DNA from: Fistulifera solaris
Lineage: Eukaryota > Bacillariophyta > Bacillariophyceae > Naviculales > Stauroneidaceae
Direction of reading: 5' to 3'
Assembly (NCBI GenBank): GCA_030295235.1
Contig: AP026143.1
Location: forward strand, 558,001 to 622,000
DNA: 64,000 bases
Shown here: positions 44,106 to 56,316 of the stretch, piece by piece
Layout: each line of letters begins with the position of its first letter
How positions within the stretch are numbered: the stretch's first letter is position 1
The notes under the pieces: model-generated
Databases searched by the model: none
What the model was told of the DNA's origin: nothing
The model's input: only the letters and a program-made list of their open reading frames with translations
Program-made: the position numbers and the translations under genes

Positions 44106-45219
44106 TCATTCTAACTTTGGCAGGTTCCATTGACGAAGCACCTCATAGAGGACCACGGGAGCACAGGCAGCAATGTTCAGTGAGTTCTTAGCACCATACA
44201 TGGGTATTTCAACAATGGCATCGAGATCATTCATCACGTCCGTATCTATTTTGTGCAGAACAAAACAAGGTTAGGCAACGCAAAAAATCGACTCCGCCAC
44301 TATTCTATACCAATACATTGTTCTTACCGACACCCGTCACTTCATTCCCAAGAAGTAACACAACTCCACTCGCGGGATACGAGTAGTCCGAATATAGTTG
44401 ACTACGTTCGGTCGTTTCCATCCCGATGATTTGATAATCACTCTTTTCGTTGCGTAGAAATTCCATGGCCTGCCGTGTTGTGGCGAAATGGACACTGGGC
44501 ACCAATCGCTCGGCACCCAAGGCCGACTTTTGTAATTTTTCTTGTCCACTCCCTCCCGGGTGCGGCGTAATCCCGACAGTGACCACCAAAGAAACACCAC
44601 ACGCATCGGCGGTCCGAAAGATACTCCCGACATTGAAGGCACTCCGCACATTGTCGAGTAGCAGAATAATAGGAAATGTCCTTCGTGAAGATTGCTGCGG
44701 CGCATCGTGATGCCGAACAAATTCGGCTTGATGTGATTTGTGTCGATTCAATAAGAATTGAATTTGCCGTGCACACCGATGGGCGGCGGCCGTCGCGGAA
44801 ATGGTGGATAACGGCGTGGGTTGTTTGGTCGAATAAAGAAACGAGCGATACGTACGAATGGCTGATTTGCCGTAGCGATTGTCGTAACCTAAGGTAGGAT
44901 CTTCGAGTGAGGAAATGGCGGCTTCGTCTAGTTCCTGGGCATCAATCTCCAATTCCCGGAGGCTCTTCCAGAGTCGATTGCGTCTTTCGTCGATGATCTC
45001 TTTTGTGATTTCACTGTTGAGACTCGTGATTACATTTTCTTCATTTGTAGTTGTTCCAGACGGAAAGGAATAACAACGGTGCAATAACGGGAAGCGGATG
45101 TTGTAATTATGGGATGATCGTGGAGATAGAAACGCCTGCACCGTTCTTCTCGAGACGCTTTGTATCATAATGATTGTAATAAAGATAATCAATCTCTGCA
45201 TGCAACTGTATTCCCTCAT
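44106..45219 (-). CDS. SpoU/TrmH-family RNA 2'-O-methyltransferase, plastid-targeted
   Basis: S-adenosylmethionine-dependent 2'-O-ribose methyltransferase of the SPOUT class acting on rRNA or tRNA. Two exons, 44328-45219 and 44106-44245 (82-nt intron), 343 residues. Motif 1 is LLLDNVRSAFNVGSIFRTAD, motif 2 is VVLLLGNEVTGV and motif 3, on the second exon, is VEIPMYGAKNSLNIAACAPV ending in LYEVLRQW; the intron cuts just after motif 2. The N-terminus is hydrophobic (RLIIFITIIMIQSVSRRTVQ) and ends in QAF-LSP, an ASAF-like plastid motif. The start may be the second ATG (MQRLIIF). The RNA target cannot be told from sequence. Confidence 0.9.
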
Positions 45220-45900
45220 GAAGAAGCCGGTAAAAGCCGTTTGTGCAGTTTTATTGAATGATTACCAGGTACCAGGTAGAAAAGGTGCTTTGATCTTTGA
45301 CGGGCAGCACTTGCAACGAATAATAAAAAGAGTATTGTGGTAATAATGCGCATCGCTCGCGGCATGATTCATGCTCGCGGTGCAAAATTAAAAAGTGTAC
45401 TTCCTACGTTATGGCTAAGGATAGGCGAAATCGTGCATCTCGTGGAGAAAACGGACAACACTTCGGACCATAGTAACCTTAAAATGACGATGATACACAT
45501 TGCCGGGCAACTTTGGATGTGCATGATCGCTAAACAGGTTACTCCGGAGTAATAATCGACACCATTAATAGTTTTAGCTAAGCTTAGTAGGATAACTATG
45601 TTGATCATTTTCGATGGGAAGAATACATCGCATTGCAGTTATATAAAGATAAGTTCGGCTGACGACTCATGAAAGAAGCGCTGGTCCTAAAGTGAATTCA
45701 AAATATTGCACATTCAACCAAATGATTCCTATACATTCCATTACGCAAGATTCGTTTATTTTTTTAATATTAAGTCATCCCTCTGCGAAAATACTTTTGT
45801 AGTATCTCGTACTCCAATGAATGCATCGAGATGAAGCCAAGGCAGCTGCAAGTAATTGCTTCATGTCTGGCTCTGAGTTTTGTGCTACTTCTCTTATTGT
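45220..45900. other. Intergenic, nothing recognised
   Basis: 680 bp. It contains a doubled TACCAGGTACCAGGTA (45263-45278) about 45 bp upstream of the methyltransferase start. No gene supported. Confidence 0.5.
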
Positions 45901-46521
45901 TTATTGTAAATTAATGTAATAGGCATCCACGGCATCCATCAGTTTTCCGACGGTCACTTGAGCCGACCACATGACAAACAACGCCCCAAGACTATCCAAG
46001 GCGGCTTCCACCGGCAATCCAACTTTACTGATGCGGTATCCCACACCGGAAGCCGAAATGGGAAAGAACAGATTGCGCAGAAACGATCCTGCCGGAGCGT
46101 ATTCGCCGAGACCAATTTCCAAATCATCGACACTCAGGATGGGGACCGAATACCACAGAATCCAAACCAGAAAGCTGAGACGCATATTTCCCGATCGCAA
46201 TAACAATTTTTCGGTCGCTTCGGCTTGTGCCTTGCGTTTGGCGCGGACAGTCTCGAGTTCCTTGTCGAGTTGCAACAATTGTCGTTCCAATTTGGAGGTT
46301 TCCACAAAGGCCGACGGCCCCAATTTGCGTTTGTGATCGACGTCTTTTTGAAGTGCTTTTTGTTGTGCTTCAAGTTTTAAAACGTGTCGTGGTTTGATTT
46401 TGATTTGCAACAAGTATAGACGACAGAGGAGTTCGTACAGAGCGCCGAGAGCCAGTAAGAACCAAATATCATGAATCCGAATCAAGGATAAGTAGATGGG
46501 AGGATGAGGAATGAAGCCCAT
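45901..46521 (-). CDS. GET1/WRB-like tail-anchored protein insertion receptor
   Basis: Endoplasmic-reticulum membrane subunit of the GET pathway receptor for tail-anchored proteins. 206 residues from the ATG at 46521 (MGFIPHPPIYLSLIRIHDIW). Layout: a first membrane helix (IWFLLALGALYELLCRLYLL), a long basic cytosolic coiled coil with the family signature GPSAFVETSKLERQLLQLDK, then two further hydrophobic segments (LSFLVWILWYSVPIL and LGALFVMWSAQVTVGKLM). The three-helix plus coiled-coil arrangement and the F...KLER motif fit GET1. No partner gene is nearby. Its promoter faces CtpA across array 2. Confidence 0.75.
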   Translation of the reverse strand: MGFIPHPPIYLSLIRIHDIWFLLALGALYELLCRLYLLQIKIKPRHVLKLEAQQKALQKDVDHKRKLGPSAFVETSKLERQLLQLDKELETVRAKRKAQAEATEKLLLRSGNMRLSFLVWILWYSVPILSVDDLEIGLGEYAPAGSFLRNLFFPISASGVGYRISKVGLPVEAALDSLGALFVMWSAQVTVGKLMDAVDAYYINLQ

Positions 46522-46753
46522 TTTTGATTGTTGGTTTGCTTTTGCCCGCACTACTAGATAAAGGGGAGGACAGCAATGTCGATTGACGATAAAGTTGATT
46601 GTATGATCTTGATAGAAGCAAGGGTAGAAGTTTAATAAATGGATCTATCACATCAATAATAACGCGGCGATGCATGGCGCCCCGCCTTGCGAAACGACAC
46701 TGGGAAGCGGGGGCGGACGTACTAGGAAATCTTGGCGAGTGATGTTCTCACCT

Positions 46754-47044
46754 ATCCAGAAAATCTGAGGGATTGGTGTTATCACCTCTCCAGAAAATCT
46801 GGGAGGGTAGTGTTTTCAAGCTTCCAGAAAATCTGGGGGAGTGGTGTTTTCACTTACTACTTACTACGTATCCAGAAAATCTGGGGGATTGATGTTTTGA
46901 CGTCTCCAGAAAATCGGGACGTGTAGGGTATTCACCTCTCCAGAAAATCTGGGGGAGTGAAGTTTTCACTTACTACTTACTACGTATCCAGAAAATCAGG
47001 GAGAGTGGTGTTTTTTCGTGTCCAGAAAATCTGGGCGGGTGGTG
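46754..47044 (+). repeat. Minisatellite array 2 between divergent genes
   Basis: Eight cores of the type CCAGAAAATCTGGGGG, spaced about 33-48 bp. Spacers contain GTGTTTTCAC and, twice, CTTACTACTTACTACGTAT. The core matches the second core of array 1. Confidence 0.9.
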
Positions 47045-47287
47045 AAACCTGTCGTGACTAATTTGACTGACATGACTGAATGACTCAGACACAAAAAAAC
47101 AAAAAAACAAAAAAACAAAAACACCCACACCGCATCGCATCGACTGCCATTTCACTCTGTCAACACACGTTACATCGGAGTCGGAACTATTAGAGTATTT
47201 TCTCTATCTTCTAGAAGCCACTACAAAATAATAAGGAGTAACACGTTAGACGAAAAGGACGGCAGCAGCGCAGCACTTACAGCCAAT

Positions 47288-48733
47288 ATGAGGAGCACAA
47301 AGTTTCGTTTCGCAATTCTTTTTACGTGGACGATGAAATCGGATGCGTTTTTCATTCAACAACCAAGGATACCAAATAATGATGTTCAAAAACACACGAC
47401 TGTCGTGGATTCTTCATCACATTCTCCTTCTCGTTGTGATAATTCCAAGGATGCGTATGTAACCCGACCCTATTTCAAGATAACAGATGATTCGATGACA
47501 CACATTCTGACATCGTGTGCACTGGCGATGGTGTTCTGGTTCAGTACACCACTCCCCGCACACGCCGGTAGTAGTTACGGATCTCTGTCGGACGAACAAA
47601 AACTCGTCGCAGAAGCCTGGCGTCTCGTCGATAACAGTTTCCTCGATCGTACGTTCAACGGAGAAGATTGGTTTCAATTGCGCGAACGATACGTGCATCA
47701 ACAAAAATACAAGACCATGGCGGAAGCCCAAGATTCGATTGAACAAATGGTTGCGAGAATTGGGTGACAAGTACACGCGGTACTTGTCACCCGCCAAGTA
47801 TCAGTCGATTGTGGATTCGGCCACGGGGACCTTGGCGGGGATTGGGGTGCAAATTGGGACCGATGATACCGGCTTTGTCGCCGTGGCCGATGTGGAACCC
47901 AACAGTCCCGCCGAACAGGCCGGTTTGAAGGTAGGGGACAAGTTTCTGGAAGCCGATGGACTGCGCTTTGATGTCAAGACGACGCCCGATGATGTGGCAT
48001 TGAAATTACGAGGACCCGTCGGGAGTAAAGTCGGTGTGGTGGCCGAACGCGACGGCAAGACTCTGGATCTGATATTGACCCGCCAGCCCATTACCATTAC
48101 GGCGGTTCGCAGTTATTTGTCCAACACCAATGTACCGGGAGTAGGAAAAGTTGGAGTCATTCGTGTCAAGAACTTTTCCGGTACGACAGCGTCGACCGTG
48201 GCCACGGAATTGACGGATTTGAAAAGAAAGGGGCACAAGCATTCGTCATTGACGTACGAGGGAATCCTGGAGGTTTGTTGCCCGGTGGTGTCGATACAGC
48301 GTCCCTGTTCTTAGATACCAACAAGCCACTTGTCTTTGTTGTGAATAAAAAAGGAGTAGTAGATGCACAGTCCTCATTGGCGGCTGGAATGGAATTAGAC
48401 GCACCCTTGGTGGTACTGGTGGACAAGAACACGGCTTCTGCGGCAGAAGTATTTACAGCTGCGTTACAGGAGAATGGTCGGGCGGTGATTGCCGGAGAAC
48501 AAACGTTTGGGAAAGGGATCGTTCAAACAATCCGTGAATTGTCTGGAGGGACAAACGGAGGACTCGCCATAACCGTAGCTCGGTACGAAACTCCACAACA
48601 TCACGATATCAACAAATCGGGTATACCGGTCGATGTCAAAACATCTGTGGCATGTCCCAAAGACGACGCTGTAGCATGCTTGGATGCCAGTGCATTCCGT
48701 AAGGCGAAGGAGTCGTTGCAAAGTGATGCTTAA
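47288..48733 (+). CDS. ctpA: C-terminal processing peptidase CtpA (D1 protease), thylakoid lumen
   Basis: Serine protease that removes the C-terminal extension of photosystem II D1. About 481 residues. The targeting is bipartite: a signal peptide with ASAF-like SDAF-FIQQ, then a thylakoid transfer hydrophobic stretch (CALAMVFWFSTPLPAHA). The mature protein has the family start LVAEAWRLVDNSFLDRTFNG, a PDZ domain (GIGVQIGTDDTGFVAVADVE, NSPAEQAGLKVGDKFLEADG) and the catalytic region VIDVRGNPGGLLPGG, with Ser in KNTASAAEVFTAAL and Lys in TFGKGIVQT. Two one-base shifts are needed: one G too many at 47749-47750 and one A missing at 48222-48225. The ligation of frames gives EQMLRELGDKYTRYLSP and LKKKGAQAFVIDV. 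Confidence 0.93.
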
Positions 48734-48813
48734 TCTCAATAATCACATGATTGCTATTTGCTAGCCAAACATCATCGATAAAAACCATTCAACAACTTTA
48801 GATCTCTAGTAAG

Positions 48814-50244
48814 TTAATTATCCTCTGCTTCTCCATCACTCTCCTCTGAATGTTTCGATTGTTCCGTGTAGTACTCTTGAAGAAACAAATATTTGAGGAA
48901 GTTACCCTCCTTCGCTTCTTCTTCAATGACGTGCTTCATGACCACATTGTCTTTGAAGTCCTTCCATCGCTGGTAGGCTGGTTCCTCTGGTCTCGTCCAA
49001 TCCATATCATCCAGATCGGGATTTTCTTGTTTCCGTCGATTGTATCCCGTGTAATAACTCATATCTAAGTACAATCCTTGTGCTGGTGCGACATCCACTT
49101 TGATACGACATTCTTTCGTGAGTGCCTGACGGAGTGTTTCCAAGGAACTGGCACCCCGTGTGACTTGCATGGCCATGGATACCATTTTTCGAATTTGGTG
49201 CAACAAGAAGGATTGTCCCAATACTTGTGTCGGAATCCATTCGACGCCATGGTGCAGCACCGGTTCGTCCGCGGTAAAGGACAGAATGTAACGAGTCGCC
49301 CGTGCTTCCGTCGGTGGTACACCCTTGGTAAAATTATGAAACGAATGCGTCCCTTCGTAACTGGCTAGACATTCTTTTAACAGATTCAGTTGCTCTGGTG
49401 TGACACGATATGATTGCAAGGCTTCCTGCAATTGCGCGATTTCGTCCCGCGTCAATGGATTGTTGGGCGGTCGCGGTTCCTTGTGGGCCATCAGCTGCTG
49501 CAGCAATGGCTTCACTTGTGGCGAAAAGACCAGGGACGGAATCATGTACTGATAGCGGACTTGGTCACGTTGTGTATGCGCACAAAAGTTGCGCGTTGCT
49601 CGGACAATATCCAAAACACGAAAATCACTCGGCAAGACGGCATTTAACTCCTGGAGAACTTGCTCCAGTGTCTGCTCCGGCAATAATTCAATTTTGGCCG
49701 AACACACTTGCGCACACGCATGTACCCCTTTATCGGTTCGTCCTGAAATACTCCATCCGTATTTGTGAGGAAATCCAAAATTCCGGGGATCCAACAACCG
49801 ACATTTGTAAAGCGCCAATTCAAATTCGGCTTGCAAAGTCCGTTGTCCTTCATTGATTTGAAAACCGGAATACGCCGTTCCCAAATATCCCAACAAGAAC
49901 GCGACTTTCTTTTTCGCGGTGGCGGGTGGTGAATCGTTGCTATAAAAAGGCAAAGTAACGTTGAATAATTGACAAAACGCGGGATTGGCATACGATCCGG
50001 GATGCACAACTTTGCGGAAGTCGTCCGATTGCCATGTATGATTGCGTTTCATGTTGTCATCGGCTTTCTTTCGTTTGTTTTTCTGTCGTGCTTCCTTCTT
50101 GCCGCCGTCACGTTTCTTCGGAGGAGCCGTCGACATGTTTCGAAACGTCGAGAAAGTCGTGCGCGGCGATTGCTGAAGCAGTAGTGTCTTCGGGATCTTG
50201 AATACTAGTACTGACAAGTTTTGTCGACAGGAACGAGAAAACAT
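48814..50244 (-). CDS. tRNA pseudouridine synthase (TruA/PUS1 family)
   Basis: Isomerises uridine to pseudouridine in tRNA. Unbroken frame of 476 residues from the ATG at 50244; a further in-frame ATG at 50328 adds 28 residues. The start is presequence-like (MFSRSCRQNLSVLVFKIPKT), so a mitochondrial form is possible, with a second ATG (MSTAPPKKR) that could begin a nuclear form with a basic tail. Family motifs: LLGYLGTAYSGFQINEGQRT, the catalytic Asp in SGRTDKGVHACAQVC, FCAHTQRDQVRYQYMIPS, the FHNFTKG region and FLLHQIRKMVSMAMQVTRG. The C-terminus is acidic (HSEESDGEAEDN). Confidence 0.93.
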   Translation of the reverse strand: MFSRSCRQNLSVLVFKIPKTLLLQQSPRTTFSTFRNMSTAPPKKRDGGKKEARQKNKRKKADDNMKRNHTWQSDDFRKVVHPGSYANPAFCQLFNVTLPFYSNDSPPATAKKKVAFLLGYLGTAYSGFQINEGQRTLQAEFELALYKCRLLDPRNFGFPHKYGWSISGRTDKGVHACAQVCSAKIELLPEQTLEQVLQELNAVLPSDFRVLDIVRATRNFCAHTQRDQVRYQYMIPSLVFSPQVKPLLQQLMAHKEPRPPNNPLTRDEIAQLQEALQSYRVTPEQLNLLKECLASYEGTHSFHNFTKGVPPTEARATRYILSFTADEPVLHHGVEWIPTQVLGQSFLLHQIRKMVSMAMQVTRGASSLETLRQALTKECRIKVDVAPAQGLYLDMSYYTGYNRRKQENPDLDDMDWTRPEEPAYQRWKDFKDNVVMKHVIEEEAKEGNFLKYLFLQEYYTEQSKHSEESDGEAEDN

Positions 50245-50454
50245 TCGAAGAAATAGTTCAACAACAACAAAGGATCGGATCGATCTTTTCTTGGTGTGAA
50301 AGAAAAAATGTGTGGTCGAAAGATGCAAAAATTTTATGTGTTTCTCTACAAAGTATGTCTCTCTGTTACTAGCTACTGCATTACAAATTACAACAAGAAG
50401 TACTATAAAAAGAAAGTAGTCTCACGCGGTTATGGAAAGATGTCAACCGCATGA

Positions 50455-51931
<1,477 letters not shown>

Positions 51932-52244
51932 AATATGCGAAAGTGCAGAGGAAGGCTGCGTGTAGCAGGATATTATTTCAAAAACGCGTTAAAAGTTAAG
52001 AATATAATATACATGCGCAGTGAGAGTGCCTTAGGCAGGTAACCGTTCGTGACTGAAGCATCATTTAATCCCGTACTTGGTTAAATACTCAGTAAGCGAT
52101 AGTAAGGAGCAAAGAGGCTCTTATTATGTACCTCGTGTATACCGTAGAGACACGAAAAATGGCGGCATTTTTTTCGTCGCCTCGGCCGCATTTTTTTTGG
52201 CTTCAGCTTCGCATGCGATCTGCTTTCATTACCTTCCTGCGAAC
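51932..52244. other. Intergenic, upstream of family member 1
   Basis: About 310 bp. The open frame extends upstream of the chosen ATG to 52077, but that stretch has no counterpart in the paralogs. Confidence 0.4.
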
Positions 52245-53783
52245 ATGACCAGTAATAATCAAGACGAAAGCCCTTTATTCGAAGTCATTCCTCCTTATGA
52301 ATGCACTCCCGAGCAAGAGGCTCTCTGGGGGGAACGCGGGAAGGAAGCTTTTACCTTCAAACTGCTTCGAGAACCGTCTACATTGAAAGAATTGATCAAC
52401 TATGGCAATTGCATTGCGATTTGGCACGAAGAGCATAAGACGATGACATATGTAGCGCGATATTTTGGTGTCAGAGACCCCTTAGATGTACAAGTTCTGG
52501 ATATAAGCTTCGGTTACGCAAACGATGCTCATTTGGAATTCAAAATTGTCGGGAGAACGGAGGCGGCAGTTGCAGAAACAGCAGCGTTCTGGATCGGTTG
52601 TGAGAAAGCGGAGGAGGGCAGCGAAGACATCAAGCTTTATGGTAGTAGCGGTCACTTCGATTTTCGCAATGCTGGGTCTCATTGCTTTGTAAATATGCTG
52701 CAGATTCGCCCGTTGCGCGAGGTTGTGTTTCACCGTATGATGTTCAGTGCGGAGCAGGCTCATGTTCTCGCAACAAGGCCTTATGCAAGCAATTTGAATT
52801 TCTGGGATTGTACGTTCGAGGACGAGGGTACAGCCTTTGTAGATGGCATTCAAAGCCGTCAATCGCCGCTTGGATGCTTAGCCTTAGAATCATTTAGCAA
52901 CGTTGGAGGGCAATTCTTCAACTACGAAAATATGAGGCGATTTTGTCAAAGTTGCATGATGGAAGAGTTACTGGTCTCATCGCTGAAGGAAGAATGGGCT
53001 CTGCTACCCTTTTCTGCCAAAGCGGAAAGTCTTTTCTATATTTCGCTTTCCTCAACGTCTCTGATGGGAAATGATTTGCAATCGTTGAACATTGCGACTC
53101 CGAAGCTTAATTTGATTATAGAGCACGATGATTCGACTGTTCCGACGGAGCTGTTGACAGCTTTTCGGCGTCGTGTGGCGACATTGGGACACTTTGTGGA
53201 ATTGAGAGTTACCTGGGAGTCAAACGTTGACTCCTTTGATGTACCTGAATGTGTAATTCACGAAATTATCCAGGCAGCGCTTGCAAATCGAGATCTGAGA
53301 GTTCTTGATTTCACCGAAGATGATTTGAACATGAATCCGCACGTAGGAACTTTACTTGAAGGTCTAAAAGATCACAACAAACTCTCTACCATTAAAATGA
53401 ATGTCGACGTTGAATCGTTCGGCCACGATTATTCGCATATTCGAAAACTGATCTCACACAACAAAAACATTGTGGTAACCAGCATCCATGACTATATCTA
53501 TACAGATGGTTCAACAATTGATGACCTCTATTCGATCAATCGATTTTACCGGGGCTCTGCGGATTTGCCGTTAACGCTGCGGCCCTCTCTGGTAGCGACA
53601 GCTTTGACGGAAATAGCCTCAAACGACTTTCGGCGATCTGCTCTTCTGTTATCACAACACGTTGATGTCCTGCATGAGCTTGTTCTTTTCGCAAAGTTTG
53701 AAGAGCGTCTTAAAGACAGTGCATGTTCGCGACTGAAACGTACCATTCGAAATCAACCTAGTCGAGCTGCGAAAAAGCGCTAA
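52245..53783 (+). CDS. Tandem family member 1: divergent LRR-like protein of unknown function
   Basis: Single exon, 512 residues from ATG 52245 (chosen because all paralogs start here). I do not recognise the family. N-terminal box SPLFEVIPPYECTPEQEALW, then LLREPSTLKELINYG and TMTYVARYF; a central alpha/beta region with LRR ribonuclease-inhibitor-like rhythm (LNFWDCTFEDEGTAFVDGIQ, then RQSPLGCLALE; LLEGLKDHNKLSTIKMNVD); then the family's best-conserved end, SHIRKLISHNKNI, TIDDLYSINRFYRGSADLPL and ASNDFRRSALLLSQHVDVLH. The C-terminus is basic (RNQPSRAAKKR). No signal peptide or membrane helix. A cytosolic or nuclear protein-interaction role is inferred. An alternative start at 52077 would add a hydrophobic N-terminus. 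Confidence 0.8.
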   Translation: MTSNNQDESPLFEVIPPYECTPEQEALWGERGKEAFTFKLLREPSTLKELINYGNCIAIWHEEHKTMTYVARYFGVRDPLDVQVLDISFGYANDAHLEFKIVGRTEAAVAETAAFWIGCEKAEEGSEDIKLYGSSGHFDFRNAGSHCFVNMLQIRPLREVVFHRMMFSAEQAHVLATRPYASNLNFWDCTFEDEGTAFVDGIQSRQSPLGCLALESFSNVGGQFFNYENMRRFCQSCMMEELLVSSLKEEWALLPFSAKAESLFYISLSSTSLMGNDLQSLNIATPKLNLIIEHDDSTVPTELLTAFRRRVATLGHFVELRVTWESNVDSFDVPECVIHEIIQAALANRDLRVLDFTEDDLNMNPHVGTLLEGLKDHNKLSTIKMNVDVESFGHDYSHIRKLISHNKNIVVTSIHDYIYTDGSTIDDLYSINRFYRGSADLPLTLRPSLVATALTEIASNDFRRSALLLSQHVDVLHELVLFAKFEERLKDSACSRLKRTIRNQPSRAAKKR

Positions 53784-54132
53784 AATGCGACAGCTGGCTC
53801 TCCTCTTAGATATAATTCTACTTCATTGGTATCATGAGCCGCACAGGCTTCGCGGGTTTGTTTGATTGAGACGATTATCCAGTCGTGAAAAAGTGCGATA
53901 AACAACATGATCAATACATCGTTATTAGCTACATAATCATAAATGCTGCACTTGAAGTTCTTTTTGAATCGAAGCAACGAAGAACAAGACGTGAATTGTC
54001 AACCATTAAGGGATTGCATAACAACGGCTTTGCTGAATACTCGTAACCTTAGCTGTATTTTGCATAACAACCATCAACTAAGGACGTACAAGTATAAAAA
54101 TGTACGTCCTTACCATCAACAACAATAGAATC

Positions 54133-54610
54133 CATGACTGAAATGCAGTCGTGGTGCTGTGTCCGTAAACCAACACTTTGGCCCATAGTGATTGCGAAAG
54201 ACTGTATTCCAGAATGATTTTAGCATCATCATAAGATAGCTGTGCGTTGCGCATGCTATCGAAATCAGTTGTATCGAAAGAGCGTCCAATGAATTTCATT
54301 ACATTTGCAAAAGATCATTGATGCTAGAAACAATGATAGAGATCATGACTGAAATGCAGTTGCGAGTTGCGAGTGTCTCGAACCAACACTTTGACCTATA
54401 GTGATTGCGAAAGTCTGTACTCCAAATTGATTTTAGCATCATCATGAGATAGCTGTGCGTTGCGCATGCTATCGAAGTCAGTTGTATCGAAAGAGCGTCC
54501 AATGAAGTTCATTGCATTTGCAAAAAGATCATTGATGCTAGAAACAATGACAGAGATAATGTCTAAAATGCAGTCGCGGGTGTCTTGAACAAACACTTTG
54601 GACCATAGTA
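54133..54610 (+). repeat. Tandem repeat of about 211-214 bp, 2.3 copies, upstream of family member 2
   Basis: Copies start at about 54133, 54344 and 54558 (the last partial). Each copy opens with the near-palindrome CATGACTGAAATGCAGTCGTG or a variant, then ccaacactttgg, gattgcgaaag, and a block around agcatcatcat.gatagctg. It lies directly upstream of the ATG at 54748. Confidence 0.88.
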
Positions 54611-54747
54611 AAATGTTTGATGCACGATGCGACGACGCAAAAATCGCGACAATATCGCATTTATTTATGCATTTTATTCAAGCTCGCTGCTGTATCGTTT
54701 TAGTAAATCAGGTCGCCTTTCCTTGCATTCTTTTCTACAGTACGACC

Positions 54748-56316
54748 ATGTCAACTAATACTCAAGACGCCAGCCCGTTACTCGAAGTCATACCAGCGGA
54801 TCTTTGCACGCCGGAGCAAGTCGCTCGTTGGGAGGAAGATTGGATAACATCGCCCACGTTTATACTGCGCCGGAAACCGTCCGCTTTGGAGGAGCTGAAA
54901 AAATATGGAGACTATTTTGCAGTTTGGCGCGAAAATGACACTATGACATACGTAACGCAGTTCCCATATCACCGTAGAAGCCCATCTGATGCGGAGCAGC
55001 GAATTTTGTCCTTCAAGTGCTGTTACGAGGGATACAAAAGATTGGAATTCAGGATTGTCGGGAGAAGAGAGGTGGCAGTTGCCGAAACGGCAGCGTTCTG
55101 GATCTGTCTTGAGAAAGCAGAGGAGGTCAGCGAGCATGTGTTCCTTAGTACTGGCGGCGGTTATTTCGATTTTCGCAGCGTTGGGTCTCAGTGCTTGCTG
55201 CATATGCTTCAGCTATGTCCCACGCGTGGGATTGATCTCCATGAGCTGCTGCTCAGTGCAGAACAAGCCACAGATCTAGTGACAAGACCTTATCAAACCA
55301 ATCTTAACTTCTGGAGCTGTATGTTTGAGGATGGGGGCGCAGCCTTGGTCGCTGGTATTCAGAATCGACAATCGCCGCTTGGTTCATTGGCCCTGGAAAC
55401 GTTCTATAGGGACGGGCGAACTGGTTTATCCGACGAAAATCTAAAGCTCCTTTGTCAAATCGACAACATAGGGGAATTAACCGTTTCATCACCGAAAGAG
55501 GAATTCGCGCTTTTTCCTCTTTCTGCAAAAGTCGAGAGCCTGACCTACATTTCTATCTCCTCTTCATCGCTACTGACAGCAGATTTGCAGTCCTTGAACA
55601 TAGCAACAAGCAAGCTCTGTTTATTCATAAACCACGACGATTTCACTGTTCCCACTGAGCTAATCCTTTCCTTCTGGCGGCGTGTGGCAACGTTGGGTCA
55701 CTTTGTGGAGCTGAGTGTTATCTGGCAACTTCCCAGCAATACCCTTTTTGAGGTACCCGTGAATATTATTCACGAAATAACCCAAGCAGCTCTTGCAAAC
55801 CGGAACCTGAGACTTCTTGATTTCACCGACGACAATTTAAATATGAACCCGCATATAGGATCACTGCTCGAAGGTCTAAAGGATCATCAGGAACTCTCGA
55901 CCATTAAAGTGAATGTCGACGATGAATCGTTCGGTCCAGATTATTCTCATCTCCGAAAGTTGATCTCGCACAACAGAAACATCACCGTAACTTGCAGCAG
56001 CAATCATGTATATACGGATGGCTCCACAATCGATGACCTCTATTCGATAAATCGTTTCTACCGGGGCTCTGCGGATTTACTCCTAAAGTCATCGACTTTC
56101 CGAGCATCACTGGTGGCGACGGCCTTGACTGAAATAGCTTCGAACGACTTTCGTCGATCTGGTCTCTTGCTGTCAGATCATGTTGATGTCCTGCATGAAT
56201 TTATTCTTTTCGCAGAGTTCGAAGAGCGTCTTGGGAACAAGAAATCTTCGCGACTGAAACGGATCATTCGAGTTCAGCCTAGTCGAGCTGTGAAAAAGGC
56301 ATCGAAGTATTATTGA
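54748..56316 (+). CDS. Tandem family member 2: divergent LRR-like protein of unknown function
   Basis: Single exon, 522 residues, no frame breaks. Same architecture as member 1: SPLLEVIPADLCTPEQVARW, DTMTYVTQFPYHRRSP, VAVAETAAFWICLEKAEEVS, LNFWSCMFEDGGAALVAGIQ, SLNIATSKLCLFI, WRRVATLGHFVELSVIW, LLEGLKDHQELSTIKVNVDD, DYSHLRKLISHNRNI, and TIDDLYSINRFYRGSADLLL. Its end (IIRVQPSRAVKKASKYY) is basic. It is closest to members 1 and 3. A longer in-frame start at 54598 exists but is not shared by paralogs. The 211-bp repeats lie just upstream and may carry its promoter. Confidence 0.82.
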   Translation: MSTNTQDASPLLEVIPADLCTPEQVARWEEDWITSPTFILRRKPSALEELKKYGDYFAVWRENDTMTYVTQFPYHRRSPSDAEQRILSFKCCYEGYKRLEFRIVGRREVAVAETAAFWICLEKAEEVSEHVFLSTGGGYFDFRSVGSQCLLHMLQLCPTRGIDLHELLLSAEQATDLVTRPYQTNLNFWSCMFEDGGAALVAGIQNRQSPLGSLALETFYRDGRTGLSDENLKLLCQIDNIGELTVSSPKEEFALFPLSAKVESLTYISISSSSLLTADLQSLNIATSKLCLFINHDDFTVPTELILSFWRRVATLGHFVELSVIWQLPSNTLFEVPVNIIHEITQAALANRNLRLLDFTDDNLNMNPHIGSLLEGLKDHQELSTIKVNVDDESFGPDYSHLRKLISHNRNITVTCSSNHVYTDGSTIDDLYSINRFYRGSADLLLKSSTFRASLVATALTEIASNDFRRSGLLLSDHVDVLHEFILFAEFEERLGNKKSSRLKRIIRVQPSRAVKKASKYY

